This document shows, in pieces, positions 34,413-43,680 of a DNA stretch of 64,000 bases. Source of the DNA: WTFY01 sp965203725 (GTDB lineage: Bacteria; Pseudomonadota; Gammaproteobacteria; UBA4575); contig CBDBDH010000003.1 of assembly GCA_965203725.1 (NCBI GenBank), positions 1 through 64,000 on the forward strand, written 5' to 3'. Under the pieces are notes generated by a model. It saw nothing but the letters and a program-made list of their open reading frames with translations, was not told where the DNA came from and did no database searches. A program made the translations under genes and the position numbers. The stretch's first letter is position 1. Every line of letters begins with the position of its first letter.

Positions 34413-36779
34413 TCACTCCTCGATTGGCAGGACCATGCGGTAACCAATCCCGCGTACTGTGGCGATGTAGGTTGGACTGGATGCATCGTCACCCAGTTTG
34501 TGGCGCAGTTTTTTTATGAAAGCTCGCACCACCTCGGGGTCGCTCGTCTTGCGACCGCGCCATGCCTGATGCAGCAGGGATTCGTAGCTCATGACATGGC
34601 CTGCATTAAGAGAGAGTATGCTGAGCAGGTTGAACTCCGTGGCGGTCAACTCCAGCAGATTGCCTGCCACAATCGCCTGGCGTTGCTCATAGTGGATGAC
34701 CAGATCCCCCAGCTGGAAGGGCTCGGGCTTGTGCTGCCGGCGCAACACTGCAGAGACCCTCGCCGTGAGTTCCGTGGGTGAGAAAGGCTTGACGATGTAG
34801 TCGACAGCACCTGCCTCCAGAGCCTTCGCAATGGTCTCGTCCCGGCCGTATCCGGAGATGAAAATAACCGGAATATTGAGAAGTTCGGGAACGGTTTCCA
34901 TCAACTCGATGCCATCCCGTTCGGGCAGTATCAGGTCCAGCAGTACCAGCTGGGGCTTTTCTGTTTTTATCAGCTGGGACAAATCTGCGGAATCGCCTGT
35001 CACGAGCGGAGCGTAGCCCGCCGCAGAGAGTGCATCCCGCACGTAGCGCAGGACCTGTGGGTCGTCGTCCACTACCAGGATCCGTTGGGGCTCCTCGTCT
35101 TCTCCGTGCAGGCGCGTCCCTGCCTGCTGTCTGGTGGTGGATACGGTGTTGCTGGCCTCCTCTGCCACCGGAATGGTAAAGGTGAATACTGCGCCTTGGC
35201 CTGCGCCTCCACTCTCTGCCCGGATACGCCCCCCGTGCGCCTCGACCAGTCCCTTGCAGATCACCAGACCCAGGCCCGTATTCACGACACCGGATTCGCC
35301 ATCGCGACCTGCCGCATTTGCATGCTTGCTGAACAGGTTAGGCAGCTGGTCGGAGGGGATGCCTCGGCCTTCGTCTGAAACAGAAATCGCAACGTGCACG
35401 CCGTCAAGCACCGCACTGACCTGGATAGGAGATGACTCGGGAGAATGCCTGGCGGCATTGGAAAAGAGGTTGTTCAGGACCTGGACGATGCGCAACCGAT
35501 CAGTCATTACACGAGGCAGGTCCGGCGGGAGGTCAATGCGCAGAGCGTGTCGGCCGCCGCTGCTGCTGATGAATGTGTTTCTGGCCCGGTCGACCAGGTC
35601 AGCAACTTCTGAAGGCTCGGGTTCGACCATCAACGTACCTGTCTGGATACTGCCTGCATCCAGCAGATCACTGATCAGACCCCGCATGTGATCGGCCTGC
35701 TGGTCGATAATGTGGAAGAATTGCCGCATCTCGGCCGGAGGAAGTGGTGATCCTGCACCCAGCACAGAGGCCGTTGAGCCCTTGATGGAAGTGAGCGGTG
35801 AGCGTAACTCATGGCTTACCATGCTCAGGAACTCGGCTCGCTGGCGTTCAAGTTCCTCCAGTGGCGCGAGATCCTGCATGGTGACGACCACCGACAGGGT
35901 CGTGCCATCCCCGTCACGGATCGGTGTGGCGTTGATCAGCGTCCTGACACTTCGCCCATCTGGGATGGAGAGCATGACTTCCTCAGCGCGCACCATCCCG
36001 CCTGTGTTCAGTTCCCGTGCAAGCACAAACTCATCGAGGGCAATCTCGCGCCCGTCGGCCCGTGTGATGGTGATTATTTCCTGCAACTGCTCTACGGAAC
36101 GACCTGGAGTGCGAAGGCCCTCAACAATCCGTCTTGCCTCCTGATTGAAAGACATGGGCCTCAAGGTTCGGACATCGAAGACCACGACCCCGACCGGGGA
36201 GGTTTCGATCAGGGTCTCGAGGTTCGCACGCATCTGCTGCTCCTTCTGGTGTATCCGTGCATTGGCAATCGCCGTTGCCGCCTGCGAGGCAAACAGCACG
36301 AGGATCTCTTCATCCTGATCGGTGAACTCCGGTCCGCCCTCTTTCTCGCCAAGATAAAAGTTTCCGACATGCTCGCCCCGGTGGCGCATTGGCATGCCCT
36401 GAAACGTTTGAGGGCATACCAGGTGGTCGAAGGAATAGCCGAGTGAACGGATGAAGGCGGGCGTATCAGACAGCCTCAGGGGTGACGCCAGATCGCGAAA
36501 GTGCTCGAACAGCCGCAACCCGTCCGGCCAGTCGACAAACTGCTGGTGTTCTTCCGGTGCGAGGCCGGAGGTGATGAAATCCAGGACCTGCCCATCTTCG
36601 TTGATGGTCGTGATCATGCCGTAGCGGGCATTGGTCAGCGTACGGGCGCTGTCGAGCACCTCGTGCAGAACCGTGGACTCTTCAAGGCTCGCATTGATGC
36701 GCAGTATGGCAGAGTTCAGCCTGGATATGCTCTGACGCAGGAACTCGATCTCTTGCTTCAGTTCATCTGGATCATCCAC
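34413..36779 (-). CDS. Hybrid histidine kinase fused to OmpR-type response regulator
   Basis: A 788-residue cytoplasmic protein that combines a whole two-component system in one chain. In order: short coiled coil (5-40), GAF domain (about 30-175), PAS domain (185-305), HisKA with H323 in FLSMVSHELRSPLTS, HATPase with N-box NNLFSNAARHS (436-446) and the GLGL box near 502, a receiver domain (566-680; phospho-acceptor D615, conserved K664 in VKPF), and an OmpR/KdpE-type winged helix (690-785). There is no transmembrane segment. It senses an intracellular signal, phosphorylates itself and binds DNA directly. It is flanked by island DNA, and the target is unknown. Confidence 0.9.
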   Translation of the reverse strand: MDDPDELKQEIEFLRQSISRLNSAILRINASLEESTVLHEVLDSARTLTNARYGMITTINEDGQVLDFITSGLAPEEHQQFVDWPDGLRLFEHFRDLASPLRLSDTPAFIRSLGYSFDHLVCPQTFQGMPMRHRGEHVGNFYLGEKEGGPEFTDQDEEILVLFASQAATAIANARIHQKEQQMRANLETLIETSPVGVVVFDVRTLRPMSFNQEARRIVEGLRTPGRSVEQLQEIITITRADGREIALDEFVLARELNTGGMVRAEEVMLSIPDGRSVRTLINATPIRDGDGTTLSVVVTMQDLAPLEELERQRAEFLSMVSHELRSPLTSIKGSTASVLGAGSPLPPAEMRQFFHIIDQQADHMRGLISDLLDAGSIQTGTLMVEPEPSEVADLVDRARNTFISSSGGRHALRIDLPPDLPRVMTDRLRIVQVLNNLFSNAARHSPESSPIQVSAVLDGVHVAISVSDEGRGIPSDQLPNLFSKHANAAGRDGESGVVNTGLGLVICKGLVEAHGGRIRAESGGAGQGAVFTFTIPVAEEASNTVSTTRQQAGTRLHGEDEEPQRILVVDDDPQVLRYVRDALSAAGYAPLVTGDSADLSQLIKTEKPQLVLLDLILPERDGIELMETVPELLNIPVIFISGYGRDETIAKALEAGAVDYIVKPFSPTELTARVSAVLRRQHKPEPFQLGDLVIHYEQRQAIVAGNLLELTATEFNLLSILSLNAGHVMSYESLLHQAWRGRKTSDPEVVRAFIKKLRHKLGDDASSPTYIATVRGIGYRMVLPIEE

Positions 36780-36835
36780 TGGTGCACCCCTGCCTATATA
36801 TCAGAACTAAGTGCAGCTAAGTATCCCAGAAGTTC

Positions 36836-37105
36836 ATGCAAAAATCACGGTATTGCCTTTTTATATCACAGAAAATTCACAAGCATCTTGCTAGGGTCGA
36901 GACGTGCTACGCGGTACTCACTCCAGCCTGCCCACGGCGTGACCGAAGACAAAAGATTCGACTACAAGCTGGATACTTCGTGAACACACTTTGCAGCCCA
37001 GTCACCCGCTTTTCGACCGGAAGGCAAGGCCCTTCCGTGAACTTCAAGCGGGCAGCCATCAAGCAACGCGACTGGTGCGAATACGAGCACGGGAAGACCC
37101 GTTGA
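36836..37105 (+). pseudogene. Possible diverged WCEYEH protein remnant
   Basis: The last 20 residues of this frame (RAAIKQRDWCEYEH-GKTR) resemble the end of the minus-strand WCEYEH protein at 33433-33609 in both protein and DNA. The N-terminal part looks non-coding and no convincing start is present. It may be a remnant of a duplicated module in opposite orientation. Otherwise 36780-37241 has no clear gene. Confidence 0.35.
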
Positions 37106-37241
37106 TCTCCAGGGACATCATCTACCTGTAAGTCCTTGATGAGATCGACGGACCTACTTCCACCATCAACACCCCAGGGGGCTCGTACCCGCCGTGAACT
37201 GCACACTGCCCCGGACCAGATGCTGAGCAAAATGGGACTCC

Positions 37242-37376
37242 ATGGGAAATCACCAGATCAAAGGCTTCATTAAGATCAGGACGTTGGCCTGGGTACTGCT
37301 GGCGCTTTCGGTACTCGTGGTGCTGCTCATTATCATCCTCAATTGGGGGGTAATCGCCAATCCGAGCCTGTTGTAG
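37242..37376 (+). CDS. Short single-pass membrane peptide
   Basis: A 44-residue peptide from ATG 37242 to TAG 37374: MGNHQIKGFIKIRTLAW, then LLALSVLVVLLIIILNW and a short tail. One strong transmembrane helix. It lies just after the WCEYEH remnant, mirroring the membrane-protein plus WCEYEH pairing at 33433-33830. The ribosome site is weak (no AGGAG). The product is too short for usual gene calling. Confidence 0.4.
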   Translation: MGNHQIKGFIKIRTLAWVLLALSVLVVLLIIILNWGVIANPSLL

Positions 37377-37773
37377 ACTGGGATGCCAGGGCGATGAGCC
37401 CGTGTTTTTGACAGCTACGGGCTTGCCTTGTACCCCTCGCCCCGCACTCCCTTCCAGGTGTACCGTCCTGGATGCTTTCCATGCACAGGAGTCATGCGGG
37501 CAATCATTACAATCCTTACTGATCAAGACCATCCAGCAGGCAGCACCCAAAGAAGGCGGCCATCGAATTCACTGTGCATGAGTGAGAACACCAGGACTTC
37601 CAGGCCGCAACTAGACCTGTCAAAGCACCTGGAATTCCGGTCAAGGCTGACTGGACCGGTTCTGTACGGCTTGCAAATTCTTACACGGTGTAAGTGGTAG
37701 ACTGTGCAACTTCGGTATTGAGCGGGCAAGTGCTGCAAGTGACCGATTAGCCAAGATAGTTTATGTTTGCATA
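37377..37773. other. Gene-free stretch before the tRNA fragment
   Basis: I see no gene here. Frames are short, the composition is mixed and nothing repeats. The stretch ends at the degenerate tRNA-Arg 3' half. Confidence 0.4.
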
Positions 37774-37820
37774 CTGCCTTCGAACCAGGCGGTTTGGGGT
37801 TCGAATCTTTCCAGGCGCCA
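37774..37820 (+). pseudogene. Degenerate 3' half of tRNA-Arg (island border)
   Basis: CTGCCTTCGAACCAGG, then a GGTTCGAATC T-arm and AGGCGCCA, align with the anticodon arm to CCA of the tRNA-Arg genes at 32705 and 43463 in the same orientation (roughly 80 percent by eye). The 5' half is missing. It is best read as the distal attachment-site copy of an island inserted at tRNA-Arg. Confidence 0.7.
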
Positions 37821-37881
37821 TTTTGAATGACCTGCCATCACTGCGGGTGGGCATCTGTCCTGCAGAAGGCGGCTTGTCCAG

Positions 37882-39945
37882 TTGATCCTGGGGTTCCTTT
37901 TTATAGCGACAAGCCGTTTCCTTCGGGGTGAACCGCGACAGGTGGCGGGGCTGGTGCTGCTGGCGGTTGTCCCGGTGACCCTGTCTGCCACGGTTCCGAT
38001 TGGGGAGATCGTCGTCACGGGAACCATCAGCGAGCGTCTCGGCACCGCCGGCAGTGCCAGCCGCATCGATGGTGACGCGCTGGCCGAGATCCGGTACAAC
38101 CACATTCACGAAGCCCTGAGCCGGGTTCCCGGCGTCTGGGTGACCCGGGGGTCTGGCCAAGAACACCTGACCGCCATCCGCTCGGCGGTCTTTACCGGAC
38201 CCGGGGCTTGTGGAAAATTTCTCTATCTCGAGGACGGCCTGCCCATTCGCCCCGCGGGCTTTTGCAACATCAACAATCTCTTCGAGGTCAATGGCGAGCA
38301 GGCAGGCAGCATCGAGGTCTGGCGTGGACCCTCCAGTGCGGTGCTGGGTGGCAACGCCCTGCATGGAGCGATCAATGTGATCACGGCCAATCCAGAAGGT
38401 GCCCGCCTGAGCCTGGAGAGCGGCGCCTATGGCTATCACCAGGTTCGAACCGCACTCGGCGGGCACATTGGCCGGCACTATGTTGGCCTGAGTGCCCATG
38501 GGAGTAAGACCGATGGCTATCGAGACGCCACGGGGCATGATCAGCAGAAGTTCACCCTGGTCCATGCGACAGACCTTGGCACCTGGCAGGTGCGCAACAC
38601 CTTGAGCGCCACCAGCCTCGATCAGGAAACCGGCGGCTACGTCCTGGGCTTTGAAGCCTACAGGGACCGTGAACTGCGGCGCTCCAATTCCAACCCGCAG
38701 GCCTATCGGGATGCCTGGTCCTGGCGCGCCGCCAGCCATTGGCAGCGCGGGCAATCCCAGATTTCCGCTTATCTGCGCCGCTCGCGCATGGAGTTTTCGC
38801 AACACTTCCTGCCTGGGCAGCCGACCGAGACCAATGAGCAGACCAGCGCCGGCATGCTGGCCCGCCAGGGGTTTGAGGCCGGTGCCTGGGCCGGGCAGCT
38901 CGGTGCCCAGATCGAGGCCATGCAGGGCAGCCTGCTTGAGATTCAGGATGTACCGACGACCGGGTCGGCCTTCCTGGTGGCCACTCGCCCCGCCGGGCGC
39001 CACTACGACTACGACGTCGATTCGGTCATGGCCGCTGGCTTCTACGACCTGAGCAGAACCCTGGCCGGGGAACTGCGCCTGTTGCACAGCCTGCGCCTTG
39101 AGCACCTTCGCTACGACTATGAAAACCGTCACCTGACAGGCAACAGCCGCGACGACGGTTCGGCCTGCGGCTTCGGCGGCTGCCTGTATACCCGCCCCGC
39201 CTCCCGGGAAGACCGCTTCACCGAGGTGGCCGGGCGCTTAGGTGTCGAGCGGGAATTCGGTGCCCGCCGCTTTGGCTACGTGATGCTCAGCACCGGATTT
39301 CGACCGCCGCAGGCCACCGAACTCTACCGTCTGCAGCAAGGGCAAACCGTGGCGGACCTGGACAGCGAACGTCTGCTGTCGATGGAGGCTGGCTTTCGCA
39401 GCGACTCTTGGTCCCTGTCGGCGTTCAGCGAGTGGACCCGCGACTTCATCTTCCGCGACGCCAGTGGCTTCAACGTCAGCGATGGCAAGACCACGTCCCT
39501 CGGGCTCGAATTTTCCGGCGACTGGCATCGGGGTGACCATGCCTTGAGCCTCGCCGTCGGCTATGCCGTACACAAGTACGGTTTTACCCGTGACGCTGGA
39601 CGCGGCGAACGGATCGAAGAAGGCAACGTGATGGATTCGGCGCCCCGCTGGCTCACCCATGCCCGCTGGCGCTATCAGCCGGGTGGGCGCTGGTATTCCG
39701 AGTTCGAACTGAACCGGGTGGGCGAGCACTACATCGACGCCGCCAACACCGCCAAGTACGATGGCCACGCCGTGCTCAACTGGCGTGGCGGCTACAGGTT
39801 GACCGAACGTATCGGCCTGTTTGCCCGGGTCATCAATTTGCTCGATGAGCGCTATGCCGAGCGCGCCGACTATGCCTTCGGCACCTACCGCTACTTTCCG
39901 GCCATGCCGGTCCAGGGCTATGTGGGTATCAATCTGGCGCTGTAA
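37882..39945 (+). CDS. TonB-dependent outer-membrane receptor
   Basis: A protein of about 687 residues with an N-terminal signal (GLVLLAVVPVTLSA) followed by a TonB-box-like EIVVTG and a plug domain (RVPGVWVTRGSG, RGPSSAVLGGNALHGAINVIT). Beta-barrel strands follow, ending with YVGINLAL. It imports a scarce ligand (siderophore, cobalamin or other) using TonB energy; the substrate is unknown. The start is a TTG at 37882 and could be later. It follows the tRNA fragment by 60 bases. No Fur box or cobalamin riboswitch is obvious upstream. Confidence 0.85.
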   Translation: MILGFLFIATSRFLRGEPRQVAGLVLLAVVPVTLSATVPIGEIVVTGTISERLGTAGSASRIDGDALAEIRYNHIHEALSRVPGVWVTRGSGQEHLTAIRSAVFTGPGACGKFLYLEDGLPIRPAGFCNINNLFEVNGEQAGSIEVWRGPSSAVLGGNALHGAINVITANPEGARLSLESGAYGYHQVRTALGGHIGRHYVGLSAHGSKTDGYRDATGHDQQKFTLVHATDLGTWQVRNTLSATSLDQETGGYVLGFEAYRDRELRRSNSNPQAYRDAWSWRAASHWQRGQSQISAYLRRSRMEFSQHFLPGQPTETNEQTSAGMLARQGFEAGAWAGQLGAQIEAMQGSLLEIQDVPTTGSAFLVATRPAGRHYDYDVDSVMAAGFYDLSRTLAGELRLLHSLRLEHLRYDYENRHLTGNSRDDGSACGFGGCLYTRPASREDRFTEVAGRLGVEREFGARRFGYVMLSTGFRPPQATELYRLQQGQTVADLDSERLLSMEAGFRSDSWSLSAFSEWTRDFIFRDASGFNVSDGKTTSLGLEFSGDWHRGDHALSLAVGYAVHKYGFTRDAGRGERIEEGNVMDSAPRWLTHARWRYQPGGRWYSEFELNRVGEHYIDAANTAKYDGHAVLNWRGGYRLTERIGLFARVINLLDERYAERADYAFGTYRYFPAMPVQGYVGINLAL

Positions 39946-40153
39946 TTGGTTATGGGTTATCGTTTCCGTTCGATTCCGGCTCGATCTGGGCGCATCACCT
40001 TCTGGTGCAACGTCGCCGCTGCCGTTTGGGCCTGAAAATTGGCGGCTATCAAGTCCTCCAGTTGTCCACAGGTGGGAATGGCAGGGGTGTCTGTCTGGTC
40101 ATTGAGGCTGGATTGCGGGAGATCGGTAAACTGGAAAATCCGGAGGAAAAGCG

Positions 40154-40639
40154 ATGCGCAAAATATTGACGGCGATCGGCCTGGGTACCTGCCTCATGTT
40201 TGCCGGGGTGGCTTTGGCCGAGAATACATTGTCCGCAGAAGAGGTCACCTCGAAACACATGGTGGCCGAAGCCAAGCTGACGGCTCACTTCATCGATGCG
40301 GCCATCAAGGCGGGAATGAGTGCGGAGGCAATCAATTCCGTACTGGCCGATGTGGCGCAGCATTCGGTGATCACTGAATTCTGGATCAGTGACGAGCACG
40401 GCCAGATTGTGTTTACCAACATCCCCGGCACCTCCTTCAGTTTTCCGGTCGACTCGAAGACCGGCACGCAGGCCGCTGCCTTTGCCGCACTTTTGCAGGG
40501 CAGTGAATCCGTGGTCGTCCAGGCCCTAGGGAAACGTGATCTCGACGGCGCACTGTTCAAGTATGTCGGAGTGGCAGGTGTGGACCAGGCGCGAATCGTG
40601 CAGGTAGGCATCTCCGCTGGTGAACTGCACGGACACTGA
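40154..40639 (+). CDS. Periplasmic sensor-like protein
   Basis: A 161-residue protein with a clear signal peptide (MRKILTAIGLGTCLMFAGVALA, cleavage near 22). It has a helix, then a strand-rich part FWISDEHGQIVFTNIP...ALFKYVGVAGVDQARIVQVGI that resembles a small Cache/PAS-like sensor module. It lacks any membrane anchor or signalling domain, so it would act as a free periplasmic binding protein. It follows the TonB receptor by about 200 bases and may belong to the same unit. Confidence 0.6.
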   Translation: MRKILTAIGLGTCLMFAGVALAENTLSAEEVTSKHMVAEAKLTAHFIDAAIKAGMSAEAINSVLADVAQHSVITEFWISDEHGQIVFTNIPGTSFSFPVDSKTGTQAAAFAALLQGSESVVVQALGKRDLDGALFKYVGVAGVDQARIVQVGISAGELHGH

Positions 40640-40762
40640 ATGCCTCGGGTGTGCCGAGGTCCGTCGATGGCGATGCCCTGTATCCCCTGAACCTGTCGGT
40701 ACGTCGCCGCCATCCTGGACGGGACGGTCCGGGAGCATCGCCTCGGCCCGGATGAGGGAGGC

Positions 40763-41083
40763 TCAGAGGGGCTTGCTTTTATCGGCCTCGTTTTCGGCCT
40801 GGAGATTCACCGAGCGGATCGCCTTGATGATTTCTTCGTGCTTGCTGTCCACATACTTTTTCTGGGTACGCACGGATTTGTTGTAGGACATTACAATCAA
40901 CGGCGCGAACAGGGCACAGAGTATCCAGATGATGATCGGAACAAAGATGGTCCAGAGGGTGGCCACGGCGAGAATAATCGCAAGCAGTCCACCGATCAGG
41001 TTCGTGTAGGTGAACCCCAGGGGTCCAAGCAAGGCTGCCAGTAAAAATGCGATTAACGGCGATCTTTGTTGCTGCATCACCAT
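40763..41083 (-). CDS. Small membrane protein
   Basis: A 106-residue protein with two or three transmembrane helices (residues 10-35 and 36-66: SPLIAFLLAALLGPLGFTY, LLAIILAVATLWTIFVPIIIWILCALFAPLIVMSY). A charged, Lys-rich cytosolic tail follows. Upstream frame extension is not supported. It is the reverse-strand neighbour of msrP and convergent with the sensor-like gene. Function is unknown. Confidence 0.65.
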   Translation of the reverse strand: MVMQQQRSPLIAFLLAALLGPLGFTYTNLIGGLLAIILAVATLWTIFVPIIIWILCALFAPLIVMSYNKSVRTQKKYVDSKHEEIIKAIRSVNLQAENEADKSKPL

Positions 41084-41306
41084 CCCGAATAATTGAGCTT
41101 CTCCAATGATAGCATTATTTGGACTGAACTCTGGAAGCCGGTCCGCTGTCTGATAGGGCATGAAGGAGCCGGGATCCGGTGCACAGGTTTTGCACTGCGA
41201 AACCGGCCTGCTTGCAATCGGCTTGCATCCGCTGTAGAAGCAAGGGTTGCGTGAATGGTGTCCCTCGTGCACCGTTGACCGGAAACACTGAAAGGATCCA
41301 CTGAGC

Positions 41307-42263
41307 ATGTTGCTGAAAACCACCCGGGCTTGCGATATCCGCGAATCCCAGGTCACCGATGAATCGCTTTACATTGCGCGGCGAAAGTTCATGCAGGGTA
41401 CCGCCGCCCTGGCAGGGGCTTCCATGCTCCCGGCGGCCTCCCTGTGGCCGCAACCTGCACGTGCCGCGATTGGCATAGGCGATGTCGAAAAGAGCGCATT
41501 CTCGAGCGCCGAGGAGCTCACCTCGTTCGAGGATATTACGAGTTACAACAACTTCTATGAACTCGGCCTGAAAAAAGGCGATCCGAAGCGAAACGCGCAG
41601 CGCCTCATTACCGAACCGTGGCGCATCCGGGTGGAAGGCGAATGCGACAAGCCGGGCGACTATGACCTGGAAGACTTCATTCCTGCACCAAAGCTCGAAG
41701 AACGGATCTATCGCCTGCGTTGCGTGGAGGCCTGGTCGATGGTCATCCCGTGGGTAGGCGTTGAGCTGGGACCTGTACTGAAGCGTTTCAAACCCACGTC
41801 CAAGGCCAGGTACGTACAGTTCTTCACCCTGTACGATCCGAAGAACCTGCCGGGCCAAAGGCGCTCGGTACTGGATTGGCCGTACCGCGAGGGCCTGAGA
41901 ATGGACGAGGCCATGCATCCCTTGACCATATTGGCTGTGGGCCTGTACGGGAAAGAGCTGCCGAACCAAAACGGTGCGCCGCTGCGACTGGTCGTGCCGT
42001 GGAAATACGGTTTCAAGAGCATCAAGTCGATCGTTCGCATACGCTTTGCACAATCCCAGCCTGCGACCAGCTGGAATCAGTCCGCGCCCCGGGAGTACGG
42101 CTTTTACTCGAACGTCAATCCTGCCGTGAACCATCCGCGCTGGAGCCAGAAAAGGGAGCGCAGGATCGGGGAGATCCTGAAAAGAAAGACCCTGCCGTTC
42201 AACGGCTATGCGGAGCAGGTGGCCGGTCTGTATGCAGGCATGGACCTCAAAAAGCATTTCTGA
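41307..42263 (+). CDS. msrP: Periplasmic methionine sulfoxide reductase, catalytic subunit
   Basis: A 318-residue molybdopterin enzyme (formerly YedY) that repairs methionine sulfoxide in periplasmic proteins. A Tat signal is seen as ARRKFMQGTAALAGASML (about 25-42). The Mo ligand Cys is in YRLRCVEAWSMVIPWVG (about 137). WPYREGLRMDEAMHPL and PLRLVVPWKYGFKSIK are family hallmarks. msrQ follows 13 bases later, so they are co-transcribed. Confidence 0.94.
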   Translation: MLLKTTRACDIRESQVTDESLYIARRKFMQGTAALAGASMLPAASLWPQPARAAIGIGDVEKSAFSSAEELTSFEDITSYNNFYELGLKKGDPKRNAQRLITEPWRIRVEGECDKPGDYDLEDFIPAPKLEERIYRLRCVEAWSMVIPWVGVELGPVLKRFKPTSKARYVQFFTLYDPKNLPGQRRSVLDWPYREGLRMDEAMHPLTILAVGLYGKELPNQNGAPLRLVVPWKYGFKSIKSIVRIRFAQSQPATSWNQSAPREYGFYSNVNPAVNHPRWSQKRERRIGEILKRKTLPFNGYAEQVAGLYAGMDLKKHF

Positions 42264-42276
42264 GCAGATTCTTCGC

Positions 42277-42864
42277 ATGCGCCCTGGCAAGCCGCTGGTG
42301 TTTGCCGTTTGCCTGGTTCCCCTGGTCTGCTACGGCTACTGGTTTTTTACGGATTCACTGGGTGCGAACCCCATCGAGGCCGTCACCCGAAGGGCCGGTG
42401 ACTGGGCACTGCGGTTTTTGCTGATCACTCTGGCCGTCTCACCGCTGAGAAAACTGACCGGCTGGCAGGCGCTTGCACGGTACAGAAGGATGCTGGGCCT
42501 GTTCACCTTCTTTTACGTGTGCGTGCACCTGTCGCTGTACGTCACCCTGGACAAGTTTTTCGATCTCGCCGAGATCATCGAGGATGTCATCGACCGGCCC
42601 TTCATTACCGCGGGGTTCACCGCCTTTGTCCTGCTGCTGCCGCTGGCAGCGACTTCGACCGACAGGATGGTCGAGGCGCTGCAGCACCGATGGACGCAGT
42701 TGCACCGCCTGGTCTACGTGGTAGCCATGCTGGCCGTCTTGCATTTCTGGTGGATGGTCAAGATCGATACGAGAGAGCCCGCCATCTACGCTGCCATCCT
42801 TGCCGTCCTTCTCGGCTTCAGGCTGACGCTCTACCTGAAGAGGAAATTGCTGCCCACCGGATGA
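42277..42864 (+). CDS. msrQ: Haem-binding membrane subunit of MsrPQ
   Basis: A 195-residue inner-membrane haem protein (formerly YedZ) with five or six helices. It has ADWALRFLLITLAVSPLRKLTGW-type, MLGLFTFFYVCVHLSLY and the HRLVYVVAMLAVLHFWW segments, with His ligands in these helices. It delivers electrons from the quinone pool to MsrP. ATG 42277 is chosen over the longer upstream frame because it follows msrP closely and starts the first helix. Confidence 0.92.
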   Translation: MRPGKPLVFAVCLVPLVCYGYWFFTDSLGANPIEAVTRRAGDWALRFLLITLAVSPLRKLTGWQALARYRRMLGLFTFFYVCVHLSLYVTLDKFFDLAEIIEDVIDRPFITAGFTAFVLLLPLAATSTDRMVEALQHRWTQLHRLVYVVAMLAVLHFWWMVKIDTREPAIYAAILAVLLGFRLTLYLKRKLLPTG

Positions 42865-42931
42865 ATCCGGATTCTATTCCCTGCGAGGGGCGCGGGGTCC
42901 GGACCCGGCATGCCCGTACGGCACCCGGGGT

Positions 42932-43408
42932 CTAGAGGTGCACGGAGACCAGGTACCGGGAATAGCTTTCCCGCATGGAGGTATGTTCGTCCACGGAGGT
43001 TTGCAGGATGTTCTCAAGCACCACCTCGAACTCGCGCTGTATGATCTTGAAAAAGATCTCGGTGAGCGGGCGTTTCCCCGTCGGCAAGGCAATGACCTTT
43101 TGCTGGAATCTCAGTGGAAATATGGTATCCCCGCGGAACAGGATCTTGACGGCAAACACCCAGCGCCAGTCCCAGGAGTATATGGTCAGCGCGGCGTTTC
43201 CTGCGTAGATTTCAAAGGACTCGCCGTCCCTCATGACCCCTTCGCTGAACACGATCGCCCGATAGGCACTGGTGTTGTTGGAGCTGATGAGGTTGGCCCC
43301 GACGATGTCGGCCCTTTCCGAGTGAGGGCTGAGACGTTCATACAGGGCAGGGTAGAATAGCTGCAGGAAGGCCAGCAGCATCGGGTAGTGTTCATGCGTG
43401 GCAACCAT
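42932..43408 (-). CDS. Hypothetical protein
   Basis: A protein of about 158 residues with no signal or membrane segment. It has strand-rich segments (ESFEIYAGNAALTIYSWDWRWVFAVKILF, FPLRFQQKVIALPTGKRPLTEIFF) and a helical tail. The longer upstream frame runs into the tRNA-Arg gene, and its first 26 residues (RPERFELPTTWF) are antisense-tRNA peptide, so ATG 43408 is taken. No family is recognised. It is convergent with msrPQ. Confidence 0.5.
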   Translation of the reverse strand: MVATHEHYPMLLAFLQLFYPALYERLSPHSERADIVGANLISSNNTSAYRAIVFSEGVMRDGESFEIYAGNAALTIYSWDWRWVFAVKILFRGDTIFPLRFQQKVIALPTGKRPLTEIFFKIIQREFEVVLENILQTSVDEHTSMRESYSRYLVSVHL

Positions 43409-43462
43409 CGGTGAATAGTGTTCTAATTCGAATCCTCTATCAATCCCCAGTCGATGGATCAT

Positions 43463-43539
43463 GCGCCCGTAGCTCAGCTGGATAGAGTACCTGGCTTCGA
43501 ACCAGGTGGTCGGGAGTTCGAATCTCTCCGGGCGCGCCA
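43463..43539 (+). tRNA. tRNA-Arg (TCG)
   Basis: A 77-nt tRNA almost identical to the one at 32705 but with anticodon loop CTTCGAA (anticodon TCG). Acceptor GCGCCCG/CGGGCGC, T-arm GGGAG-TTCGAAT-CTCTC, encoded CCA. A degenerate 3' half lies 3.7 kb downstream (47278-47325). Confidence 0.95.
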
Positions 43540-43680
43540 CCGATACCTTTTTGCATCAGGTGGTTGCCGCCCCATTCGTCTTGCCCGTCTCCAGCAGCGA
43601 CGCCTCAGAACCCCATGCGGCGGTGTGAATGCCGACGCCTGCCTGGCCAATGCACTCGTATTCCCCAGTTCGGTCAGTAC

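Noticed and set aside
37821..37881. Cobalamin riboswitch before the TonB receptor
   Set aside because: The spacer is only about 60 bases and the conserved B12-box was not seen.
43409..43540. N-terminal extension RPERFELPTTWF on the hypothetical minus gene
   Set aside because: This peptide is the antisense of the tRNA-Arg gene, a well-known annotation artefact.
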